Assembly (NCBI GenBank): GCA_003605055.1
Contig: QZKP01000059.1
Location: forward strand, 1-56,521
Source: Desulfarculus sp.
GTDB taxonomy: Bacteria > Desulfobacterota > Desulfarculia > Desulfarculales > Desulfarculaceae
DNA length: 56,521 bases
Direction: 5' to 3'
In this document: positions 33,719 to 40,629 of the stretch, in pieces
Layout: the number at the start of each line of letters is the position of its first letter
How positions within the stretch are numbered: position 1 is the first letter of the stretch
Translations under genes and position numbers: made by a program
Notes under the pieces: model-generated
What the model was told of the DNA's origin: nothing
What the model saw: the letters and a program-made list of their open reading frames with translations, nothing else
The model's database searches: none

Positions 33719-34783
33719 CTAATCCAGGGGATAAAGCTTGTTGTAGTGCTGGCGGCCGTAGGGGATGTTGTTCTCCTCGAAGAACTTGCGCGCCCCGGGG
33801 TGCCAGTCCTCTTTGGGGGCCGGATAGGCGCCCCACTTGTCCCGCGTCCAGCTTCGGCCCGCGCTGTGGTAGGTCTTCATCTGGCCGCCGTGCTGGGTGG
33901 TAACCTTGAGAATCTCGTAAACCACCTCGGCGGGCATCTGGGGATACACGCCCCAGCCCAGGATGATGTTGAAGCCCACGGTGTCCTGGTTGGGCGCGCC
34001 ATCGCCCAGCACGCCCTTTTTCATGACCGCGGTGGCGCCGTAGGCGTCGCCGAAGAGCTTGGCCGAGAGCCGGCGCATGGCCGGCGTGGCGGTGATGAAA
34101 TACACCTTGCGCTTGGACATGAGCTCCTTGAGCTTGGGCACCGTGGTGTAGCCCTGGCCCAGCTCCGGGCAGAAGGTGAAGGCCGCGTCCACCTTGCCCA
34201 GGATCATGTCGTTGTAGCCGGCGTAGCCGGTGTACTGCCAGCGGATCGAGTCCACCACCTCCTTGCCGGCCCCGGCGATGAGCTTGTAGGTCATGTCCCA
34301 CTTGGAGGTGCCCCGGGGCCAGGTGGCCACCCGCTTGCCCTTGAGGTCGGCCAGGGTGCGCAGCTTGGGGTCCATGGTGATCATCACCCCGGCCAGGGCC
34401 TGCTGGTTGGCCATGATCATCAGGTCCTTGAACTTGTCCGCCTGTTTGTCAAAGGGCGGCTGGCCCAGCTTGGCGGCCTGGAACATCTCAAAGGCCAGGG
34501 TGAAGAAGGTGCGCTTGCGCTTGGCCGGGTCCAGGCCCACCACCTTGATGTTCTCCGGGGTGCCGCTGGACTCCAGCACCGCGCCGCGCACCCAGCCCGA
34601 GTACTTGTTGAGCAGGTCGCACATGCCGAAGCCCAGGATGTAGCTGGAGCCGCCGAAGGTGGTGGTGCGGGCCTCCACGCGATAGGTCTTGCGCTGCTCG
34701 GCGGCGGCAGGGGCGGACAGGGAGGCCAGGCCCAGGGTCAGCCCCAGTACCAGGCACAGGCCGATGATGGCGCCTCTTTGCAT
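33719..34783 (-). CDS. TAXI-family TRAP solute-binding protein
   Basis: 354 residues with a signal peptide (MQRGAIIGLCLVLGLTLGLA, cleavage near APAAAEQ). The mature start YRVEARTTTFGGSSYILGFGMCDLLNKYSG is the TAXI signature region; further down are GKRVATWPRGTSKWDMTYKL and PEEVY-like C-terminal helices. It captures a carboxylate in the periplasm for the fused permease. The upstream 189 bp are AT-rich, hold an inverted repeat (34919-34941), and probably contain the operon promoter. Confidence 0.92.
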   Translation of the reverse strand: MQRGAIIGLCLVLGLTLGLASLSAPAAAEQRKTYRVEARTTTFGGSSYILGFGMCDLLNKYSGWVRGAVLESSGTPENIKVVGLDPAKRKRTFFTLAFEMFQAAKLGQPPFDKQADKFKDLMIMANQQALAGVMITMDPKLRTLADLKGKRVATWPRGTSKWDMTYKLIAGAGKEVVDSIRWQYTGYAGYNDMILGKVDAAFTFCPELGQGYTTVPKLKELMSKRKVYFITATPAMRRLSAKLFGDAYGATAVMKKGVLGDGAPNQDTVGFNIILGWGVYPQMPAEVVYEILKVTTQHGGQMKTYHSAGRSWTRDKWGAYPAPKEDWHPGARKFFEENNIPYGRQHYNKLYPLD

Positions 34784-34918
34784 GGGCAGGTTCTCCTATG
34801 GCTATGGGGAAGAACAAAAACGACCGGCCCTCTCCCTTGCGGGACGCGGCCTGGCTGTCTGTGGTTTACAGGCTAAACCCAGGCAGGGCGGGAATAAAAG
34901 ATAAATTAATAGTAGGAT

Positions 34919-34941
34919 AATAATAGTAACAAACTATTATT
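34919..34941. promoter_or_regulatory. AT-rich inverted repeat upstream of the TAXI-TRAP operon
   Basis: AATAATAGT (34919-34927), loop AACAA and ACTATTATT (34933-34941) form a perfect 9-bp dyad. It lies between the PAS-LuxR gene and the TRAP operon, about 136 bp upstream of the binding-protein start. It could be an operator for the neighbouring regulator or a weak terminator of the regulator gene. Confidence 0.45.
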
Positions 34942-34972
34942 TTATTGAGACAAATTTGGGGCTCGAACGCGC

Positions 34973-35902
34973 CTACGTTTCGGCTAACTGGCGCAGGTAG
35001 CTGTGGAGATTTATCTTTTTGGTCTTAATTCCCAGTTTGCCCCGGATGTTCTGGCGGTGGAAGGCCACCGCGTAGTCGGAGATGGCCAACAGCTCGCCGA
35101 TTTCGCTGGAGCTCTTGCCCTCCTTGACCAGGTGGGCCACCTCCAATTCCTTGGGGGTGAGCCCCACCAGTTGGGAGGACAGGCGGCGGGTGAAGGGGCT
35201 GGTTATCTCCTGCACCCCCGCGCTGACCATCTTGACCAGGGCCCGCTGGTCGCCGGTCAGGCCGCTGGCCTGCAGGCGCTCTAAGAGGGGCCGGATGAGC
35301 CGGTCGGCGCTGGCCTTCACCTTCTCCTCCAGCTCCCGCCGCTCGTCGGAGCGGTGGTTGAGCAGCACCTGCAGGGCGGTGTTGGCCGCCTGCAGCTCCG
35401 CGGTGCGCTCGGCCACCTTGGCCTCCAGCTCCTCCTGGGCCGCCTTGAGCGCCTCCTCGGCCTGCTTGCGCTCGCTGACGTCCTCCACCAGCACCACGAA
35501 GTATCGGGGCCGGCCGGCCTCGTCGCGCACCAGGTAGCAGTTCACGCTGGCCCACCATACGCTGCCGTCCCGGCGCAGATAGCGCTTCTCCAAGACGTAG
35601 TCGTCTATCTCTCCGGCCAAGAGCTTCTTGAAGCGCTCCACGGTCCACAGGTCGTCGGGGTGGGTGCACTGCCACAGGCGCAGATTGATGAACTCCGACT
35701 CCTGGTCGTAGCCGAACAGCTCGCGGATGCGGCGGTTGGTCAGGCGCAGGGCCCCGCGCAGGTCGCCGAAGACGATGCCCACCGGCGCCAGCTCAAAGGT
35801 GACCCGGAAGCGCTCCTCGCTCTCTTGCAGGGCGGCCTGGGCCTGGGCCAGCTCGTCCGCACCCTTGCCCGGCGAATCTGGTTTTTTACTGCCCGCGTCC
35901 AT
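34973..35902 (-). CDS. PAS-domain LuxR-type transcriptional regulator
   Basis: 309 residues from the ATG at 35902, which has GGGAGG 8 nt upstream; a frame start at 35941 lacks this. The N-terminal PAS domain (ESEERFRVTFELAPVGIVFGD to YFVVLVEDVSERKQAEEA) is followed by a coiled-coil linker and a C-terminal LuxR helix-turn-helix (LTPKELEVAHLVKEGKSSSEIGELLAISDYAVAFHRQNIRGKLG). There is no kinase or receiver domain, so it likely senses a small molecule or redox state directly. It lies upstream of the TAXI-TRAP operon on the same strand and may control it. Confidence 0.87.
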   Translation of the reverse strand: MDAGSKKPDSPGKGADELAQAQAALQESEERFRVTFELAPVGIVFGDLRGALRLTNRRIRELFGYDQESEFINLRLWQCTHPDDLWTVERFKKLLAGEIDDYVLEKRYLRRDGSVWWASVNCYLVRDEAGRPRYFVVLVEDVSERKQAEEALKAAQEELEAKVAERTAELQAANTALQVLLNHRSDERRELEEKVKASADRLIRPLLERLQASGLTGDQRALVKMVSAGVQEITSPFTRRLSSQLVGLTPKELEVAHLVKEGKSSSEIGELLAISDYAVAFHRQNIRGKLGIKTKKINLHSYLRQLAET

Positions 35903-35976
35903 GGACAAGGCCTCCCGCGGCCTTATTATCACCGCCGGCACCAGGCCGCGACAGCAAAAAGCGCCCGCCCCTGAAG

Positions 35977-36672
35977 CTAGGGCCGTCCGCCCCGCAGGCG
36001 CAGGGCCGCCTGCGGCCGGTCGGTGATGATGCCCTGCACCTGGCCGCCGGCCAGGAACTGGGCCAGCAGCCGGTCGCTGTTCACGGTCCAGACATAGACC
36101 GGCCGGCCGAATTTCTTGGCCCGCGGCCAGAGGCCGGCGCGCAGGAGCTTGTAGTGGGGCAGCAGGATGTCGGCCCGCGCCCGCCGGCAGCGCTCCAGGA
36201 CAGAGGGCCCGCCGCGGCCGCCCGCCGGGGGCGCGGCCAGCAGCAGCCCGGTGGTGAGTCCGGGCAGCAGGCGCTTGAGCTTGACCAGCGAGGGTTCGTG
36301 GAAGGAGCTGAGGATGAACTGCTCCGGGCTCAGGAAATCCAAGACCCGCCGCGCCGCCTCCTCCTCGTAGCCCGGCTCCTTGAGCTCGATGTCCAGGCCG
36401 ATGCGGCCCCGGGCCAGCGCCAGGACCTCCTCCAGGGCCGGCGCCGGCTGGCCCTGGCTCAGGGCCTGCACCTGGGCGTAGCTCAACTCGGCGACGGCCG
36501 CGCCCCCCAGGCCGGGGTCGTGGCGCACCACCAGGCGCCGGTCCTGGGTCCGGCGCAGGTCCAGCTCGATCATGTCCGCGCCCAGGTCAATGGCCGCCTG
36601 GAACGCAGCCAGGCTGTTTTCCGGCGCCGGGCCGTGGGCCCCGCGATGGGCGATGATCAGGATGGAGCCCAC
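35977..36672 (-). CDS. glycerophosphodiester phosphodiesterase
   Basis: 231 residues from a GTG. Family motifs: IIAHRGAHGPAPENSLAAFQAAIDLGADMIELDLRRTQD (catalytic His, and metal-binding Glu/Asp), VVRHDPGLGG, IGLDIELKEPG, and the C-terminal VYVWTVNSDRLLAQFLAGGQVQGIITDRPQ. It cleaves glycerophosphodiesters to glycerol-3-phosphate and an alcohol. There is no signal peptide, so it is cytoplasmic. It is not obviously in an operon. Confidence 0.92.
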   Translation of the reverse strand: MGSILIIAHRGAHGPAPENSLAAFQAAIDLGADMIELDLRRTQDRRLVVRHDPGLGGAAVAELSYAQVQALSQGQPAPALEEVLALARGRIGLDIELKEPGYEEEAARRVLDFLSPEQFILSSFHEPSLVKLKRLLPGLTTGLLLAAPPAGGRGGPSVLERCRRARADILLPHYKLLRAGLWPRAKKFGRPVYVWTVNSDRLLAQFLAGGQVQGIITDRPQAALRLRGGRP

Positions 36673-36719
36673 GCTGTCCTCCCAGGTTTTTCCAGCCGGG
36701 CCCCGCGACGAACGAGAAG

Positions 36720-36765
36720 CCCCGCGGCCCGCCCCTAGATGATAGCAGATGGACGGGCCGCGGGG
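36720..36765. other. perfect 12-bp stem between the porin and GDPD genes
   Basis: CCCCGCGGCCCG (36720-36731) and CGGGCCGCGGGG (36754-36765) pair around a 22-nt loop, just after the porin stop on its transcribed strand. There is no T-run, so it is either a processing or stability hairpin or a Rho-independent-like barrier. Confidence 0.5.
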
Positions 36766-36783
36766 GCGCAGGTGGCTGGCCGG

Positions 36784-38064
36784 CTAGAAGGCCACGCCGA
36801 TCTGGGTGGTGACCAGGTCGCGGGTGGCGCCGTCCATGAACTCGCCGCGCATGTACTCCACGGCCAGGGTGGTGTCGGGCAGGAACTGCCAGGTCACCGC
36901 CCCGCCCCAGGCCCGTTCCGGCTGCTGGGCGTACAGGTCGCCGCCGCCCTCGTAGCGCACCGCGAAGGTCCACTTGTCCCAGGGCATGAAGGCCAGCTCC
37001 AGGTTGAAGGCATAGGGCTGCGGCCGCACCCCGGCCGGCGCGAAGCTCAGCTCGCCGGGGTTGAACTCGCCGGCGGCGATGTACTCGCCGGTGAAGGCCC
37101 ACAGGCCGTAGCTGGCGCTGGCGTTGACCGACAGGGCCGAGACCAGGCTGGCCAGGGTCTGGCCGGGCACCTGATCCACCAGGAACTTGCTGTCGGCGAT
37201 GTTGCTGGTGTAGGCCGCGCCCAGGCGCAGCTTGAGCCCGCCCAGGGCGCCTTCGGGGGTGACCAGGTCCGCCCGGGCGTAGAAGCTGTTGAGGTTGCTG
37301 TCCCCGCCGTCGCCGGCCTCGTGTACGCCGGCGTTGTAGCCGCCCAGGCTGGCCAGCAGCCAGCGGCCGGCGTAGCCCAGCTCCAGGGCGGCCTGGCGGG
37401 TCTCGAATACCTGCTTGGTGACGGGGTCGGTGACCAGGTAGGTCTCGAACAGGCCCACCGCCGGGTAGATGCGCCCGGCCAGGGCGTAGAAGGGCATGTC
37501 CCCGGTGCGGCCCAGGAGCAGGAAGGCCTCGTCCATCTCCACCCCGCTGAAGCCCTCCTCGTAGAGGAAGTGCAGCACGCCCTGGAGGTAGGGGTTTATC
37601 TGGCCGGTGAAGAAGATCTCGGCGGTGCGCACCTGGAAGCGGCTGTCGCTCTGGCTGGGGCCGGAGCCGGGTTGAGTGCGCGAATAGACCCCCTCCACCT
37701 TCAGGTGTCCGTGCACGCTGAGCTTTTTGCCCGCCGCCGTGACCAGGCCCTCCTTGGGCCGCGGGGCGGTCTCCGCCTCCCGAGAGGCCTTGATGGAGCC
37801 GGCCTCGGTGCCCAGCAGGGTCTTGTGGACCAGTTGGGCCTCCTGCTGGGCCTGCTGGGCCATCTGCTGGGCCTGGGCGGCCGCCTGGGAGGCCTCCTCG
37901 GTGCGGGCCTGGTGCCCGGCCAGTTGCTTCTCCAGGCCGGCCACCCGGGCCTTGAGCTCCTTGATCTCCTTGAGCAGTTCGGCCACGGCCGGGTCGGCGG
38001 CCAGGGAGGCCGCGGGCAGGGCCAGGCAGGCGATGATCAGTAGGCTGACGACGATGGCTTTCAC
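36784..38064 (-). CDS. LbtU-like outer-membrane porin with N-terminal coiled coil
   Basis: 426 residues from a GTG preceded by GAGAAGAAAA. Signal peptide VKAIVVSLLIIACLALPAASLA, then a coiled-coil (ELLKEIKELKARVAGLEKQLAG) that may trimerise or bind peptidoglycan, then a beta-barrel. The stretch from VHGHLKVEGVYSRT through GQINPYLQGVLHFLYEEGF, DEAFLLLGRTG and TDPVTKQVFETRQAALELGY resembles LbtU-family siderophore porins. The C-terminus ends in Phe (QIGVAF), the usual barrel-assembly signal. The divergent neighbour is a DtxR-type regulator, consistent with an iron or manganese response. Confidence 0.8.
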   Translation of the reverse strand: MKAIVVSLLIIACLALPAASLAADPAVAELLKEIKELKARVAGLEKQLAGHQARTEEASQAAAQAQQMAQQAQQEAQLVHKTLLGTEAGSIKASREAETAPRPKEGLVTAAGKKLSVHGHLKVEGVYSRTQPGSGPSQSDSRFQVRTAEIFFTGQINPYLQGVLHFLYEEGFSGVEMDEAFLLLGRTGDMPFYALAGRIYPAVGLFETYLVTDPVTKQVFETRQAALELGYAGRWLLASLGGYNAGVHEAGDGGDSNLNSFYARADLVTPEGALGGLKLRLGAAYTSNIADSKFLVDQVPGQTLASLVSALSVNASASYGLWAFTGEYIAAGEFNPGELSFAPAGVRPQPYAFNLELAFMPWDKWTFAVRYEGGGDLYAQQPERAWGGAVTWQFLPDTTLAVEYMRGEFMDGATRDLVTTQIGVAF

Positions 38065-38271
38065 TTTTCTTCTCCTATGTTCCCCGGAGGCCCGGCCCTG
38101 GCCGGGCCCAAGGGTTGCAGGGGCCGCTCTGTTGGGGGTAGAGCCTTCTGCCGGCGGCCGAAGCCGCAACCGGGCCGCATCAGTATTACATCGTATTACT
38201 TGCGGGGCAACTCCCATGCGGCCGCGGCCGCCGCGGCCAGGCAGGATGGGCCTGCCCCTGCCGCCGGGGAA

Positions 38272-38424
38272 CAAAAAAACCCGCTCCCCAGCGGGAAGCG
38301 GGTTTCATCCCCGATGCTGCTGTCCGTCCCCCAGCCGGGACGGGCTATGGCCTGGTCCGGTCGGGCCTCCTGGCCCCTGGGGCGGGCGCTTCCAGCGCCC
38401 AGTGCAATGGCAACCTTGCCCCGT
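38272..38424 (-). ncRNA. candidate small RNA or regulatory leader with GGA hairpin loops
   Basis: On the minus strand, TTGACA-N17-TATGAG predicts a start near 38424. About 150 nt later, the stem AACCCGCT/AGCGGGTT (38278-38304) is followed by seven U residues (38273-38279), a textbook intrinsic terminator. Inside are perfect hairpins: GGGCGC-TGGAA-GCGCCC (38384-38400), GGGCC-AGGA-GGCCC (38363-38376) and CCGTCCC/GGGACGG (38324-38343). Two loops expose GGA, and other GGA motifs are present, as in CsrA/RsmA-titrating RNAs. It could instead be an attenuated leader of the porin gene, which starts about 208 bp further along the same strand. Confidence 0.6.
38273..38304 (-). terminator. Rho-independent terminator of the small RNA/leader
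   Basis: An 8-bp stem AACCCGCT (38297-38304 read leftward) with AGCGGGTT (38278-38285) is followed by a U7 tract on the minus strand. An internal alternative pairing of AGCGGG with CCCGCT exists, which could make it switchable. Confidence 0.75.
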
Positions 38425-38430
38425 AAGATG

Positions 38431-38459
38431 CTCATAAGCTTTTGCGCCGCCATTGTCAA
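38431..38459 (-). promoter_or_regulatory. strong sigma70 promoter for the small RNA
   Basis: Perfect -35 TTGACA (38454-38459, read on the minus strand), 17-bp spacer, and -10 TATGAG (38431-38436). It points away from the dtxR-type gene. Confidence 0.65.
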
Positions 38460-38467
38460 TCCCCTTT

Positions 38468-38517
38468 GCGCCCTGACCCGGGCCGCAAACATCCTCCGGC
38501 GGCCCGGGTCAGGGCGC
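38468..38517. repeat. perfect 19-bp inverted repeat
   Basis: GCGCCCTGACCCGGGCCGC (38468-38486) and its exact reverse complement (38499-38517) flank the 12-nt loop AAACATCCTCCG. It lies 8 bp behind the -35 of the small RNA promoter and upstream of the dtxR-type promoter. Confidence 0.9.
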
Positions 38518-38547
38518 TGCTGAGGCACTTCAGAGGACTTTGGTGAA

Positions 38548-38561
38548 TTAGATATACCTAA
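38548..38561. promoter_or_regulatory. candidate DtxR-family operator
   Basis: TTAGATATACCTAA is a near-perfect 14-bp palindrome (TTAG...CTAA) as in DtxR/IdeR-type boxes. It lies about 34 bp upstream of the -35 of the dtxR-type gene, in the interval shared with the porin and the small RNA. Confidence 0.4.
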
Positions 38562-38594
38562 CTTTATTATGTGTCAATAATTTTTTTACGGGCA

Positions 38595-38623
38595 TTGACA
38601 TCTTGTTATGTGAGTGCGATATT
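38595..38623 (+). promoter_or_regulatory. promoter of the dtxR-type gene
   Basis: TTGACA (38595-38600), 17 bp, GATATT (38618-38623), about 32 bp before the ATG. Two TTGTTAT copies occur in and after the spacer. Confidence 0.55.
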
Positions 38624-38654
38624 GTTATAGGGAATTTCATGGGGGAGTTAGATA

Positions 38655-39170
38655 ATGAGCGCCAAACCCGCCGAGGACCTCTCCTCCAACCTGGAGGACT
38701 ACCTGGAGGCCATATACCGCCTGGAGAAAACCAGCCGGGTGGCCCGGGCCAAGGACATCGCCGACCGCCTGGAGGTGTCCCGGGCCTCGGTCTCCGGCGC
38801 GCTCAAGGCCCTGGCCGACAAGGGCCTGATCAACTACGAGCCCTACTCCTACGTGACCCTGACCAAGCAGGGCCAGGACATCGCCCGGGGCATAGACCGC
38901 CGGCACCGCATCCTGCGCGACTTCCTGCAGCGCATCCTGCAGATGGAGCCCCAGGCCGCCGACGACAACGCCTGCCGCATGGAGCACGGCATGGACGCCC
39001 AGGCCCTGGAGCGCCTGGTGCGCTTTCTGGAGTTTCTGCGCGAGTGCCCGCGGGTGGGCGAGGACTGGCTGGCGGCCTTCAACCAGTACTGCCAGGGCGG
39101 CCTGGACCCCAAGCGCTGCAAGCCCTGCCTGAAGAACGCAGGCCAGGGCCAGCCCGCGCCGCTGGACTGA
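38655..39170 (+). CDS. DtxR/IdeR-type metal-dependent regulator
   Basis: 171 residues, ATG with GGGGGAG 7 nt upstream. The winged helix (EDYLEAIYRL; AKDIADRLEVSRASVSGALKALADKGLI) is followed by the metal-dimerisation domain. His84, Cys107, Glu110 and His111 have the same relative spacing as His79, Cys102, Glu105 and His106 of DtxR, pointing to an iron-type rather than MntR-type site. It lacks the C-terminal SH3-like domain and ends with a Cys-containing tail (CQGGLDPKRCKPCLKN). It is divergent from the LbtU-like porin, a plausible target. Confidence 0.88.
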   Translation: MSAKPAEDLSSNLEDYLEAIYRLEKTSRVARAKDIADRLEVSRASVSGALKALADKGLINYEPYSYVTLTKQGQDIARGIDRRHRILRDFLQRILQMEPQAADDNACRMEHGMDAQALERLVRFLEFLRECPRVGEDWLAAFNQYCQGGLDPKRCKPCLKNAGQGQPAPLD

Positions 39171-39226
39171 GCCCGGCCATCGCCGGGCGCTGAAGATTAG
39201 TAGAGACGACGAAATTTATTGGGGGG

Positions 39227-39370
39227 CTTATGCCGACCCGTATAACCCGACATAAGAAAACGCCGATGCGGAGATAAGCCATTAAAATTATTTGGTTTAA
39301 CTAGATAATGGAACAATTTACAGAGGCGTCTTATACGGACAGAAACGAACAACTCCGCATCTTATGCGGA
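39227..39370. repeat. cluster of CTTATGCSGA-like repeats (recombinase-site-like)
   Basis: Related 9-11 bp motifs occur in both orientations: CTTATGCCGAC (39227-39237), CTTATGTCG on the minus strand (39248-39256), GATGCGGAG (39265-39273), CTTATACGGAC (39330-39340) and CTCCGCATCTTATGCGG (39353-39369). GATGCGGAG and CTCCGCATC are a perfect 9-bp inverted pair 79 bp apart. The block sits exactly where GC content falls, just before the integron-like cassette, and resembles the ends or core sites of a tyrosine-recombinase element. Confidence 0.55.
39282..39309 (+). promoter_or_regulatory. weak candidate promoter reading into the cassette
   Basis: TTAAAA (39282-39287), 16 bp, GATAAT (39304-39309). 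It would transcribe the SIR2 cassette. Confidence 0.3.
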
Positions 39371-39384
39371 TACATCTAATTATT

Positions 39385-39391
39385 GTTAGCA
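39385..39391 (+). other. 5' core recombination site of an integron cassette (GTTAGCA)
   Basis: GTTAGCA is the exact reverse complement of the R'' core TGCTAAC of the attC at the other end of the SIR2 gene. It is preceded by CTAA-N5, giving CTAATTATTGTTAG, which resembles the simple site of attI1 (CTAA-N6-GTTAG). The cassette would run from 39386 to 40558. Confidence 0.7.
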
Positions 39392-39415
39392 GTACAAGCA
39401 TCGAGGAGGCACATG

Positions 39416-40492
39416 ATGATTAATACAGCAATTTTTCTAGGGGCAGGAGCTTCAAAAGCTGAAGGTGCTCCTCTTCAGGGTGAACTTTTCCGAGATTATT
39501 TCTCGTCCAATCATTTCAGAAGCAGCAACGATTCAATGGATAGGGAGTTGGCAACTTTCTTTATGCTAATGTTTGGTATCGATGTAGACAATGGTGATAT
39601 TTTGAATACTAATTTCCCAACATTTGAAGAGGTCTTAGGGCTGACAGACCTTGCAATTCTACGTAAGGAGTCATTTCGAAATTTTGACATCGAGAATAGA
39701 GCGACAAATAGTGGCCGTTTACGGTTCATCGCTCAATATTTGGTTTTTCTGGTGGCAAAGGTACTAGATTCAAAATTGCAGCTTAGCAAGAATATACATG
39801 GAAAGCTTGTTCGTAACCTAAAAAATGCGGACGCTTTGAAGAACGTGACTTTCATTTCTACCAACTATGACATCCTCATCGATAATGTTTTAACTGAACT
39901 CTATAACGAAAACATCGACTTAGATTACGGTATAGAATTCCGCAATTTCGAGCGGCATGGCGATTGGAAACGACCTCGCCGGGAATTTCAAGTAAGTCTA
40001 TTTAAGCCCCATGGTTCTTTGAATTGGCTTTTCTGCCCAACATGCAATGAACTCGAAATAACACCGAAGGAAAAAGGCGTTGTTACTCGTTTAATATCAG
40101 ATTTTACACAGGCATCATGCCCTGAATGTCAAAGTATTTATATGCCGTTAATCGTACCTCCAACTTTTTACAAAGATTTAAACAATGCTTTTTTGAGTTC
40201 AATATGGAATCAAACAGATAAGGCCCTCCGTAAGGTAGATCATATCGTATTTTGTGGCTATTCTTTTCCTGATGCTGATATACACATAAAATATTTGCTT
40301 AAAAGAGCTCAAACTAATAGGAATAATAGGAATACTCTGAAATTTACAGTCATAAATAATTTCAAAGAAAAACTTCCTATGGTTCGCGATGAAGAGGAAT
40401 ATAGGTATAAACGTTTTCTGGGACCTGCTGTAAATTATTCGTCGTTGTCCTTTGAGCAGTTTGCCGATAATCCTATGGCTGTAATTCGATAA
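39416..40492 (+). CDS. SIR2-domain protein carried on an integron cassette
   Basis: 358 residues; the second of two adjacent ATGs has AGGAGG 6 nt upstream. The SIR2-like NAD-binding fold shows INTAIFLGAGASKAEGAP (2-18), FISTNYDILIDN (about 146-157), KPHGSLNW, a CPTC...CPEC zinc knuckle, and VFCGYSFPDADIHI. The gene is AT-rich, unlike its roughly 70% GC surroundings. Stand-alone SIR2 proteins of this kind are common in anti-phage islands, where they deplete NAD+ or act with partners. No partner gene is in the same cassette. Defence is a reasonable inference, not shown. Confidence 0.88.
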   Translation: MINTAIFLGAGASKAEGAPLQGELFRDYFSSNHFRSSNDSMDRELATFFMLMFGIDVDNGDILNTNFPTFEEVLGLTDLAILRKESFRNFDIENRATNSGRLRFIAQYLVFLVAKVLDSKLQLSKNIHGKLVRNLKNADALKNVTFISTNYDILIDNVLTELYNENIDLDYGIEFRNFERHGDWKRPRREFQVSLFKPHGSLNWLFCPTCNELEITPKEKGVVTRLISDFTQASCPECQSIYMPLIVPPTFYKDLNNAFLSSIWNQTDKALRKVDHIVFCGYSFPDADIHIKYLLKRAQTNRNNRNTLKFTVINNFKEKLPMVRDEEEYRYKRFLGPAVNYSSLSFEQFADNPMAVIR

Positions 40493-40497
40493 AGTTC

Positions 40498-40564
40498 TGC
40501 TAACCAGCGCCTGTACGCGGACGCGCGAAAGCCCGCCGCGCGCCGGTAAGGCGCAACGTTGGGC
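40498..40564 (+). other. attC: integron attC site (67 bp)
   Basis: R'' TGCTAAC (40498-40504), L'' GCGCC (40507-40511), central stem CGG-A-CGCGC (40518-40526) pairing with GCGCG-CCG (40538-40545) and leaving A40521 extrahelical, an 11-nt loop, L' GGCGC (40550-40554), and R' GTTGGGC (40558-40564), which fits GTTRRRY. The layout (R''-L''-stem with extrahelical base-L'-R') is the folded attC structure recognised by IntI. Confidence 0.8.
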
Positions 40565-40629
40565 TTGTATATGAGCCAAGCTATCGCATCAGGCTTTGAT
40601 TGCCAACACACGCAACACAGGAAAACGTA

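Larger units (their letters stand above)
38065..38654. other. 590-bp regulatory interval between porin and dtxR-type gene
   Basis: No protein gene is convincing here. From left to right it holds a TAATAC-rich promoter-like patch for the porin (about 38180-38212 on the minus strand, with the direct repeat GTAATAC), a terminator hairpin and small RNA candidate (38272-38424), its promoter, a perfect 19-bp inverted repeat (38468-38517), a TTAG...CTAA palindrome (38548-38561) and the promoter of the dtxR-type gene. Confidence 0.6.

Noticed and set aside
31855-33903. 682-codon plus-strand frame opposite the TRAP permease
   Set aside because: Low-complexity His/Gln/Gly translation typical of the reverse of membrane-protein codons; no motif.
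36720-36765. Rho-independent terminator after the porin gene
   Set aside because: The stem is perfect but no T-run follows on the transcribed strand, so it is listed only as a hairpin.
38340-38400. B12-box-like GCCAGGAGGCCC within the small RNA (cobalamin riboswitch idea)
   Set aside because: The conserved upstream core of cobalamin riboswitches is missing, and the motif is part of a simple perfect hairpin.
38196-38528. 110-codon minus-strand frame overlapping the small RNA
   Set aside because: No ribosome site, runs through a 19-bp inverted repeat and a terminator; the RNA signals explain the region better.
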